From Flavobacteriales bacterium (lineage in GTDB: Bacteria; Bacteroidota; Bacteroidia; Flavobacteriales_D; Crocinitomicaceae), in contig CANCQX010000003.1 of NCBI GenBank assembly GCA_947380375.1, positions 1 through 61,934 on the forward strand: a stretch of DNA of 61,934 bases. The letters are read 5' to 3'. The notes beneath the pieces are model-generated. The model saw only the letters and a list, made by a program, of their open reading frames with translations. It ran no database searches and was not told where the DNA came from. The translations under genes were made by a program, and so were the position numbers. Shown here piece by piece: positions 8,451 through 15,296 of the stretch (positions are counted from its first letter, which is position 1; every line of letters begins with the position of its first letter).

Positions 8451-9299
8451 TTAATTATAGTAAAAACAATTGGACGGATTTCCTAATTTAAAAGTTAACA
8501 TCATTCCAGTAAAAACATACCAATCATTTGTTGACGAAGTACCTCTTTTACCAAATCTCGAACCGTCTAAGCTTCGATTCGAAAGGGCAGCTGCAGTTGA
8601 ACCATTCTGAGATTCCAACTTCACAGGATCAATATAGGTATCCGAATGAACGTCATCAATATAATCCGTAAAAGTCTTTCTCAATCCAAATTCTATATTT
8701 AGAGAGGCTCTTTCTCCAATAGAGATTCTTATTCCTGTACCAATTGGTATACAAAGTTGAGTCAAACTATAATTTTTATGTGATGATAAACTTGTGCCTT
8801 GACCTTCTGTACCTAAAGGTTGTAATGCTATATCTCCCCCCTCAAACTTTGTCATAGGATTCATGTGAAAAAAACCTATTTCCGTCAAAATATAAGCAGT
8901 TCCTTTATAACGATCGTGACCTATTTCAAATGGTAAATAATTAAATTCTAGGCCACCTGTTAATTCTACAATTGAAGAATTAAAATTTAAATTTCTATTT
9001 TTAATTAAACTAGATGAAGACTGAGAATCATCACCTTTTATATTTCCATAAATAAAATTTCCCCTAAAACTAAGTCGAGAATGAATATTAAACCGATACA
9101 TCAAACCACCTGCTAATTGAGTATTTTTAAATTGTTGAATTGGATTTAAATCGCCAATATAATACATCCCTCCAACTAAAAAACCAAATTCTGATCTAGA
9201 TAAACGGGTTGCTCTTTGAGCATAGAGATTTAATCCAAAAAAAACACAACAAATTAGTATACATTTATATTTCAGCATGAAATTATTCAAGTTTCTCAT
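8451..9299 (-). CDS. DUF6089-like outer-membrane beta-barrel protein
   Basis: The 282-residue protein starts with a basic stretch and a hydrophobic segment ending in LNLYAQ, a plausible signal peptide. It continues with alternating strands and aromatic girdles: EFGFLVGGMYYIGDLNP, AGGLMYRFNIHSRLSFRGNF, and a C-terminal strand near GMMLTFKLG. The MYYIGDLNP block and overall length recall the DUF6089 family of Bacteroidota envelope proteins. No enzymatic motif is visible. The start could be the internal methionine at residue 8 (MLKYK), which also leaves a complete signal peptide. Function unknown; an outer-membrane location is inferred. Confidence 0.72.
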   Translation of the reverse strand: MRNLNNFMLKYKCILICCVFFGLNLYAQRATRLSRSEFGFLVGGMYYIGDLNPIQQFKNTQLAGGLMYRFNIHSRLSFRGNFIYGNIKGDDSQSSSSLIKNRNLNFNSSIVELTGGLEFNYLPFEIGHDRYKGTAYILTEIGFFHMNPMTKFEGGDIALQPLGTEGQGTSLSSHKNYSLTQLCIPIGTGIRISIGERASLNIEFGLRKTFTDYIDDVHSDTYIDPVKLESQNGSTAAALSNRSLDGSRFGKRGTSSTNDWYVFTGMMLTFKLGNPSNCFYYN

Positions 9300-9385
9300 T
9301 CAATAACGATAAAATTAAGAATAAATTATGTTTAAATTGAGATCATGATTTGGGATAAGATTTAGTTTATGAATGAGGATAAACA

Positions 9386-9413
9386 AAAATGCTACCTGAT
9401 TGAGTAGCATTTT
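9386..9413 (-). terminator. Intrinsic terminator for the 9433-9810 gene
   Basis: A 10-bp perfect stem (AAAATGCTAC pairing with GTAGCATTTT) has an 8-base loop. Read on the minus strand it is followed by a U-rich run. It lies just beyond the stop of the small gene at 9433. Confidence 0.85.
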
Positions 9414-9432
9414 ATTTTAGCATAAGCTAATA

Positions 9433-9810
9433 TTATTTAATTTTTATATTTGAAAGGAATCTTTCTAAATTTGGATTTTCTAATAAATGATCAGAACCAA
9501 CTACTAGAATATTCTTACAATTATTTCTCTCTAACCAAAAAGTAAAATTAGAAACACCTACAACTAAAGTACCATTTATATCTATCTTTTGAATTGGTTT
9601 TTGTTTCAAATCAAATAAATCTCTTAATTCGCTAGCTTCTTTTTCAATAGTTTGATTTTCCGTAAAAATAAGTAAACCATCCATATGGTCAATTTCCTCA
9701 ATATTTCGTTCGTGAAATTCAAGTATTTCTAAAGGAAATTCTTGAGCCCAGTCAGTAAGAGATTTTGCAAACTTAGTATGTGATTGTAAATAAAATTTAT
9801 CTATTTTCAT
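9433..9810 (-). CDS. Hypothetical protein, 125 residues
   Basis: I do not recognise this family. The protein has no signal peptide or membrane helix. It alternates predicted strands and helices: DGLLIFTE near 45-52, TLVVGVSNFTFWLE near 80-93 and NILVVGSD near 99-106. These hydrophobic strand-plus-Gly/Ser patterns suggest a small alpha/beta cytosolic fold. It is a single-gene unit with its own TAACTTTG promoter element at 9862-9869 and its own terminator, so it is very likely a real gene. No neighbour indicates a function. Confidence 0.75.
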   Translation of the reverse strand: MKIDKFYLQSHTKFAKSLTDWAQEFPLEILEFHERNIEEIDHMDGLLIFTENQTIEKEASELRDLFDLKQKPIQKIDINGTLVVGVSNFTFWLERNNCKNILVVGSDHLLENPNLERFLSNIKIK

Positions 9811-9861
9811 TTTAATTATAATAGTGTCAATCGTTTTTTTGTTGTTAACTCAAACGAAATA

Positions 9862-9869
9862 CAAAGTTA
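9862..9869 (-). promoter_or_regulatory. -7 promoter element (TAACTTTG) for the 9433-9810 gene
   Basis: A perfect match to TAnnTTTG on the minus strand, 52 bases upstream of the ATG at 9810. It implies a leader of about 45 nucleotides. Confidence 0.6.
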
Positions 9870-9921
9870 GTCTTTTAGAGCCACATAGACCTCAAAAAAG
9901 GAAACAAATATTAAGAATAAA

Positions 9922-11313
9922 TTAATAACCTAATATTTTTAAGTAATCAGCAGCTGTTTGTTCCTCAGAAAAAATCTCTGTATTCAATTTACCGTTTTCA
10001 TCTCTTCTAATCAGAATATGCTTAGGTTCAGGTATTAAACAATGTTTAAGTCCTCCAAATCCACCAATCGTTTCTTGATAAGCTCCTGTATTAAAGAATC
10101 CAAGATATAATGTTTTGTTTTTATTAAACTTTGGTAAGTAAATTGCGTTGGAGTGTTGTTCTGAATTATAATAATCATCACTATCACATGTAAGACCACC
10201 TAGAAGAACTCTTTCATAATCATCATTCCACCTATTTATAGGCAATAATATAAAACGCTGATTGATAGCCCATGTATCAGGAAGATTCGTCATAAAAGAA
10301 GAATCTATCATATTCCATTTTTCCCTATCATTCTGTTGTTTTTGATGAAGTATACTAAATATAGCACCACCACTTTCTCCTACAGTAAATGATCCAAATT
10401 CCGTAAAAATATCTGGATCTGGTATATCATTATCCATACATACTCGTTTAATCTGTGTTAAGATTTCACGAACCATATACGCATAATCAAAATCGAAAGC
10501 TAACGACTTTTTAATAGGAAATCCACCTCCAATATTTAAAGAATCTAATGAAGGACAAACCTTTTTTAGATCACAATAAATACGTAATAATTTGGTTAAC
10601 TCATTCCAATAATATGCCGTATCATTGATTCCTGTATTAATGAAAAAATGTAACATTTTAACTTTAACTCTAGGATTATCTTGAAGCATTGCTTTATAAA
10701 AAGGAACAATTTCACGGTAACGAATTCCTAAACGAGAAGTATAGAATTCAAATTTAGGCTCTTCCTCAGAAGCAATACGAATTCCTATGTTAATTTCCTT
10801 ATCAGTAGAATCTAATAAATGTTGTAATTCTTGAATATTATCTACGACAGAAATAACATTCAAATTTGTATCTTCTATTAAGCTAGCGATATTCTTGATG
10901 TAATTATCTGTTTTAAAGCCATTACAAATAACATAACGACCTTCAGTTAATTTACCAGAATCATAAAGATTTCTAACAATATCAATGTCAAAAGCGGAAG
11001 ATGTTTCGATATGAACATTGTTTTTCAAAACTTCATCGAGTACAAAAGAAAAATGAGAACTTTTTGTGCAATAAGAATAATGGTAATTCCCACCATACCC
11101 TAAATTATGCATGGCTTCTCTAAACCAACCTTTTGCCCTTTGTATATTATTAGATATTTGAGGTAAGTAATTAAATTTCAATGGTGTACCATACTCCTCG
11201 ATCAAACGCATTAAATCAATTCCATGAAAGAATAAACGTTCATCACGTAAATTAAATTCATCCTGTGGAAAATCAAATGTCTGATCAATTAAATCAATAT
11301 ACTTCGTTCTCAT
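9922..11313 (-). CDS. speA: Arginine decarboxylase, Bacteroidota type (PLP fold III)
   Basis: The 463-residue protein belongs to the alanine-racemase-fold Orn/DAP/Arg decarboxylases. The PLP lysine is probably Lys84 in YSYCTKSSHF. The glycine-rich phosphate loop is LNIGGGFP, and the active-site cysteine motif is CDSDD in LLGGLTCDSDDYY near the C-terminal domain. The opening MRTKYIDLIDQTFDFP and the length match the biosynthetic arginine decarboxylase of Bacteroidota, which makes agmatine for spermidine synthesis. No other polyamine gene is adjacent. Substrate specificity rests on family resemblance; lysine or diaminopimelate are less likely. Confidence 0.82.
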   Translation of the reverse strand: MRTKYIDLIDQTFDFPQDEFNLRDERLFFHGIDLMRLIEEYGTPLKFNYLPQISNNIQRAKGWFREAMHNLGYGGNYHYSYCTKSSHFSFVLDEVLKNNVHIETSSAFDIDIVRNLYDSGKLTEGRYVICNGFKTDNYIKNIASLIEDTNLNVISVVDNIQELQHLLDSTDKEINIGIRIASEEEPKFEFYTSRLGIRYREIVPFYKAMLQDNPRVKVKMLHFFINTGINDTAYYWNELTKLLRIYCDLKKVCPSLDSLNIGGGFPIKKSLAFDFDYAYMVREILTQIKRVCMDNDIPDPDIFTEFGSFTVGESGGAIFSILHQKQQNDREKWNMIDSSFMTNLPDTWAINQRFILLPINRWNDDYERVLLGGLTCDSDDYYNSEQHSNAIYLPKFNKNKTLYLGFFNTGAYQETIGGFGGLKHCLIPEPKHILIRRDENGKLNTEIFSEEQTAADYLKILGY

Positions 11314-11390
11314 TCTGTTAATAAAATCTGATTACAAATGTCCTTTAAATATTTGTTTTATGAAAGGGAATTAGTCATTAATTTTTAGAA

Positions 11391-11420
11391 TTTAGTTTTT
11401 AGTTCAAACTAAAACTAAAA
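11391..11420. repeat. Inverted repeat of TTTAG words beside the kinase stop
   Basis: TTTAGTTTTTAGTT (11391-11404) and AACTAAAACTAAAA (11407-11420) are inverted copies differing by one A. Each arm holds two tandem copies of a TTTAG-type word. It sits between the stop of the PhoR-type kinase and the arginine decarboxylase start. It could end the kinase transcript, but it has no U tract. Confidence 0.55.
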
Positions 11421-11421
11421 G

Positions 11422-12510
11422 TTATTTAATTTGAATTCCTCTCGAAGAATACAGCGCATTCACTCCTACTTTACTTTTATCTAAGGTAAATGAAAATGTA
11501 CTTCCCAAACCAACAGTACTTCTCACAGATATTGTCTGATCATGAGATTCTATAATATGTTTGACAATTGCCAAGCCAAGACCTGACCCACCTTCGTTTC
11601 TATTTCTACTTTTTTCAACTCTATAAAAACGTTCAAAAAGTCTTGGTAAATACTGATCTTCTATACCGGGACCATTATCTGAAACTTCTATCGTAACTAT
11701 TCCGTCAACAACATAAAATCGAACTATTGTTTGACCGCCTTGAGTACCGTAAAATATAGAATTACCTATTAAATTAGTCAAAACTTGACCTATCTTACTT
11801 CTATCTCCTGCTACAATTATACCTCCAGTATACTCTTTTGAAAACATTAATTTAATATTTTTCTCCTTGGAAATAATCTCTAATAAATCAAAAACTTCTT
11901 GAGTTAGTTCACAAATATCAAAAGGTCTGAATTCAATTTTTAAATCATCAACTTCTAAACGGGTGATCTGGTCTAAATCTTCCAAAATACTAGCCATTCT
12001 ATCTGTTGCTTTGGAAGCTCGTTCTAAAAAAGTTCGATTAACGGTTTCATCTTCTAATGCTCCATCCAAAAGAGTTAAGACGTATCCTTGAATAGAAAAA
12101 ACAGGTGTCTTTAGTTCATGAGCTAAGTTTCCTAAAAATTCACGTCTAAATTCTTCTTGATCTTTTAATTTAGAGATTTCTTTGTTTCTATCATCACTCC
12201 ATTCTCTAGTTTCTTTTTCTATATCAGAAATAACATTATCAGTCAATCTAAAACTAATTGGATTATCCTCAGTTATTTTACCTTTTCTTATTGATCGATA
12301 AATTAATTTTAAACGTTCATTTAAAAAAACATTTATAAAGTAATAGAAAATTAAAAAAATAGATGTTGTTATAATAATTGGATATGATATCAAAACCCAA
12401 ATTGGAATTTCAACTAAAAAAAAAGAAATAACCAAAAGCATAATAAATGAAAAAACACCTATTATGAAACTTCCGCTTACTAATAAAAATAATGGTTTTT
12501 TATTTTTCAA
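11422..12510 (-). CDS. Sensor histidine kinase, PhoR-like without a periplasmic domain
   Basis: The 362-residue kinase starts with two membrane helices (about 9-32 and 38-62) with almost no loop between them. It continues with a short linker, the HisKA H-box EFLGNLAHELKTP (His131), and the ATPase motifs: N-box near LTNLIGNS, G1 DNGPGIE, F-box and G2 GGSGLGLAIVKHI. The lack of an extracytoplasmic sensor domain resembles PhoR kinases, which read phosphate state through the Pst/PhoU system. The start overlaps the stop of the upstream PhoB-type regulator by four bases, so the pair is co-translated. A phosphate role is inferred from the neighbouring TonB receptor and the 11-bp-pitch repeats. Confidence 0.88.
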   Translation of the reverse strand: MKNKKPLFLLVSGSFIIGVFSFIMLLVISFFLVEIPIWVLISYPIIITTSIFLIFYYFINVFLNERLKLIYRSIRKGKITEDNPISFRLTDNVISDIEKETREWSDDRNKEISKLKDQEEFRREFLGNLAHELKTPVFSIQGYVLTLLDGALEDETVNRTFLERASKATDRMASILEDLDQITRLEVDDLKIEFRPFDICELTQEVFDLLEIISKEKNIKLMFSKEYTGGIIVAGDRSKIGQVLTNLIGNSIFYGTQGGQTIVRFYVVDGIVTIEVSDNGPGIEDQYLPRLFERFYRVEKSRNRNEGGSGLGLAIVKHIIESHDQTISVRSTVGLGSTFSFTLDKSKVGVNALYSSRGIQIK

Positions 12511-13196
12511 ACTTCACTAAATGTATATCCAACACCTTTTATTGTACGAATATAATCATTTCCTAGTTTTTCTCGAAGTTTTCTTATATGTACATCAATA
12601 GTTCTTTCTCCAACTATGGACTCATTACCCCATACTAAAGATAAAATTTGCTCTCTTGTGTAAACAGTTCCTGGTCGACTCGCTAACAATTCAAGCAATT
12701 CAAATTCTTTTTTTGGTAAAATAATTTTCTCATCCTTTATTTCAACGATAAACTTATCTCTATTTATCAATAAAGATGAAGTTGTCATTTGAGGCGCTTC
12801 GAATGACCTATTTAATCTCCTCAATAAAGATTCAACTTTACTAACTAACAATCTAGGTCGTACTGGTTTAATAAAATAATCATCAGCTCCAGCTTCAAAA
12901 CCAGCAACTTGAGAATAATCCTCCGCTCTTGATGTTAAAAAAGCAATTATGGGTTGGATTATTTGAGTATCTTTTCTTATCATTTGACATGTCTCAATAC
13001 CGTCCATAACAGGCATCATAACATCTAAGATAATTAGTGATGGATTGTATTGTTTTGCTAATTTAACACCTTCTTCGCCATTTAAAGCTGTTAGAACCTT
13101 GTATCCTTCTCTGGATAAATTATATGATAAAAATTCTAAAATATCTTTTTCATCGTCAACTAATAAAATGGTGTGACCTTTTGATACTGCTTTCAT
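12507..13196 (-). CDS. PhoB-type response regulator (OmpR family), cognate of the adjacent kinase
   Basis: The 229-residue regulator has an N-terminal receiver with acidic pair Asp14/Asp15, phospho-acceptor Asp58, Thr/Ser near 88 and the conserved Lys near 110. A winged-helix DNA-binding domain follows, containing the recognition segment VGERTIDVHIRKLREKLG. Its receiver tail and recognition helix are nearly the same as in the second regulator at 18544-19215, so the two probably bind the same DNA. A TAACTTTG promoter element (13220-13227) and a TTAACA-type repeat (13292-13308) lie upstream, consistent with autoregulation. The gene overlaps the kinase by four bases. Confidence 0.92.
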   Translation of the reverse strand: MKAVSKGHTILLVDDEKDILEFLSYNLSREGYKVLTALNGEEGVKLAKQYNPSLIILDVMMPVMDGIETCQMIRKDTQIIQPIIAFLTSRAEDYSQVAGFEAGADDYFIKPVRPRLLVSKVESLLRRLNRSFEAPQMTTSSLLINRDKFIVEIKDEKIILPKKEFELLELLASRPGTVYTREQILSLVWGNESIVGERTIDVHIRKLREKLGNDYIRTIKGVGYTFSEV

Positions 13197-13219
13197 ATAA
13201 AATTAGCTATTATTTTAAT

Positions 13220-13227
13220 CAAAGTTA
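13220..13227 (-). promoter_or_regulatory. -7 promoter element (TAACTTTG) for the PhoB/PhoR pair
   Basis: A perfect TAnnTTTG match on the minus strand, 24 bases upstream of the regulator ATG at 13196. Just upstream, 13225-13254 holds TTAAGCC and GGCTTAA as an inverted pair, with an inner AAGCC-TTT-GGCTT hairpin. If transcription began further upstream these could form alternative leader structures. Confidence 0.55.
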
Positions 13228-13291
13228 AGCCTAATAAAAAGCCTTTGGCTTAAATGAAATTTACCTTTGCATTAACAAATCAGACGATATG

Positions 13292-13308
13292 TTAACAAAA
13301 CGTTAACT
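13292..13308. promoter_or_regulatory. Putative Pho-box-like operator (TTAACA-N5-TTAACT)
   Basis: Two hexamers TTAACA and TTAACT are separated by 5 bases, giving an 11-bp pitch, about 96-112 bases upstream of the PhoB-type regulator. The same arrangement occurs upstream of the T9SS protein and the TonB receptor. The spacing equals that of PhoP/PhoB direct-repeat boxes in other bacteria. Assignment to this regulator is inference. Confidence 0.55.
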
Positions 13309-13364
13309 TAAGATGCCCTAATTTTAGAAATAGATATTAATTTTCTGATAAATTAATACATAAA

Positions 13365-13391
13365 AAAAGCTACCTGAAACAGGTAGCTTTT
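13365..13391 (-). terminator. Intrinsic terminator of the T9SS protein gene
   Basis: A 12-bp perfect stem (AAAAGCTACCTG with its complement) encloses a 3-base loop, followed on the minus strand by a run of T. It lies 24 bases after the stop at 13415 and separates that gene from the PhoB/PhoR pair. Confidence 0.9.
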
Positions 13392-13414
13392 AAAATTTGG
13401 AAAATAATTTATTC

Positions 13415-15070
13415 CTATTTAGAAATACTCATTTTGATAGTTTCAATAATAGAATCAGTACTAATTTTAGCATAATACATTCCATTTGAAAAATCAGAAG
13501 TGTTAATTGCTAATTTAGTTTCACCTTCATTTAAATTTCCATTAAACACATTTGAAACAATTTTACCAGTTACATCATAAACAGCTACATTTACAATTGA
13601 AGATTTCAATAAAGACAAAGCTAAAGTTGCTTCATTTTGAGTTGGATTAGGATATAAATTAATATTTTCAAATAATGACAACTCATCTATTCCAGCAGAA
13701 ATTCCAGCAACATCATGATTTACATTTATAAGTGCAATTGAAGTATTCGCTACTGGTCTATAATCTGGAGATAAAAAATCATAAGGTTTAACCAAAATAT
13801 TTGCTGAAGAAACCAATGAATCATTTACTTGCTGACCAAACCATTGATGTATAGTTGTGAAAGCAGATGGAGTTTGATTTGGAACTGAACCAACTAAAGA
13901 AGTTTCACAAACTAAACCTGTTGAATTTCCACCAAAAATATTGTTTTTCACTATTAAAGCACCACTTACAGCATTTTGTTCACACAATAAACCATCTATA
14001 TGAAGACCTCTTAAATGATCCATGAAGATTGTGTTGTATATCTTTAAACCTGAATTTCTTCTAATTCTAGCTCCTCTTCTGTATCCAGAAGCAACTGTAC
14101 TTGAAACATTTCCTCTTAAAGGTCCTACCATTGTACAATTTGAAAAAATCGCACTTGTTTGAGGTGCTGCAGCCGATCCAGAAGGATCGTTATCTGATTC
14201 AAACCCTTCTGAAGTAGAAATAGATGGGTTATCAGCAATTTGTGGATCCCTTACAGCTAGTCCGAATTGAACTTTACCAGAATAACCATTATCTGTATCA
14301 AAATCATCATCCAATCCTCTGTATGCAACCAAGTATTTACAATTTACAGAACCTCCAAACCATTCAAATGAGTCATCATTTGAAAATGAAACTTGAACAT
14401 GGTGAATTGAAGTTTTACTACCCACAGCTCCAAAAGTTAATCCGTTGATTTCTTTGTTTGGCGCATAAACATAACCTGCATATTCAATTCTCACAAAACG
14501 AATAGATCCTGAATTATCTGAATCATCAGGAGTTGTTCCTCCTCCAAACTCTGTATCAGTAGTTGGAGCAATACCTTCAATATTACCAATTCCACCCGCA
14601 GCATTTGTTGAAGCTTTACCTAAAAGTATAATTCCTCCCCAATCACCAGCTAATCTGTTACCCGCAGGTTGATTTGATGTAAAAACAATTGGTTTAGCTG
14701 CTGTTCCTAGTGCATTTAATTTAGACCCTTTCGTTATGAATAAACCTGCACCTACAGAATTTTTATCTCCTAAAATCGTAGTACCTTCTTGAATTGTTAA
14801 AGTAGCACCATTTTTAACATAAATCTGACCTTGAAGTAGATACACTTGATCATTTCCCCAATATTGATCCGTTTCGATATTTGAAGAAATCGTTACATTT
14901 GCTGCAGGGTAAGGAGTAGTTTGCGGATCCCAATTAGTCCATGAATCTGTCCAAGCAGCTGTAGGAGCTGGAGCAAAAGCACCTCTATAATTTGTGTACT
15001 CTAAAAAACTTTGACCAAACCCTAAATTACTTAAAGCTAATGTCAATACTGATAAATAAATTTTTTTCAT
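13415..15070 (-). CDS. T9SS-exported protein with type A C-terminal sorting domain, probable partner of the TonB receptor
   Basis: The 551-residue protein starts with the signal peptide MKKIYLSVLTLALSNLGFGQ. It has a long central region with right-handed beta-helix character (GATLTIQEGTTILGDK, GDWGGIILLGKAST). It ends in a Por secretion-type domain (LYPNPTQNEATL ... GMYYAKIS ... IKMSISK) recognised by the type IX system. The frame opens at 15088, but the ATG at 15070 gives a proper signal peptide. The central region matches a common Bacteroidota family found beside TonB receptors like the one at 15297; its biochemical role is not established. An 11-bp-pitch repeat lies 94-110 bases upstream, with a TATATTTA element at 15134-15141. 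Surface phosphate-ester capture is inference. Confidence 0.82.
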   Translation of the reverse strand: MKKIYLSVLTLALSNLGFGQSFLEYTNYRGAFAPAPTAAWTDSWTNWDPQTTPYPAANVTISSNIETDQYWGNDQVYLLQGQIYVKNGATLTIQEGTTILGDKNSVGAGLFITKGSKLNALGTAAKPIVFTSNQPAGNRLAGDWGGIILLGKASTNAAGGIGNIEGIAPTTDTEFGGGTTPDDSDNSGSIRFVRIEYAGYVYAPNKEINGLTFGAVGSKTSIHHVQVSFSNDDSFEWFGGSVNCKYLVAYRGLDDDFDTDNGYSGKVQFGLAVRDPQIADNPSISTSEGFESDNDPSGSAAAPQTSAIFSNCTMVGPLRGNVSSTVASGYRRGARIRRNSGLKIYNTIFMDHLRGLHIDGLLCEQNAVSGALIVKNNIFGGNSTGLVCETSLVGSVPNQTPSAFTTIHQWFGQQVNDSLVSSANILVKPYDFLSPDYRPVANTSIALINVNHDVAGISAGIDELSLFENINLYPNPTQNEATLALSLLKSSIVNVAVYDVTGKIVSNVFNGNLNEGETKLAINTSDFSNGMYYAKISTDSIIETIKMSISK

Positions 15071-15163
15071 TTTTATTGTTTTATACATTTAATTGAACAC
15101 TGCAAATTTGGGTTTATTTTACCTCCTTCACGTTAAATATATCCTATCAAAATGAGAATAAAT

Positions 15164-15180
15164 AGTTAATTTAATGTTAA
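15164..15180. promoter_or_regulatory. Putative Pho-box-like operator upstream of the T9SS gene
   Basis: The plus strand reads AGTTAA-N5-TGTTAA, which is TTAACA-N5-TTAACT on the gene's strand. It lies 22 bases upstream of a TATATTTA -7 element (15134-15141), a position from which an activator could contact RNA polymerase. The hexamers and spacing match those upstream of the TonB receptor. Confidence 0.6.
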
Positions 15181-15252
15181 GTGATATAAACTTTAATTTA
15201 ACATCAATCCTTTAAATTATTAAAATTAAATGAGTTACACTCAAAACAAAAA

Positions 15253-15275
15253 AAGCTGTCAAAAATTGACAGCTT
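15253..15275 (-). terminator. Intrinsic terminator of the TonB receptor gene
   Basis: AAGCTGTCAA and its complement form a perfect 10-bp stem with a 3-base loop, followed on the minus strand by a T run. It begins 22 bases after the receptor stop, so the receptor and the T9SS gene have separate transcripts. Confidence 0.9.
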
Positions 15276-15296
15276 CAAACATTAACACTAGAGTAA

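Noticed and set aside
14224-14448. Plus-strand open frame of 74 codons inside the T9SS gene
   Set aside because: It is antisense to a gene with clear signal peptide and sorting domain and shows no family likeness or promoter.
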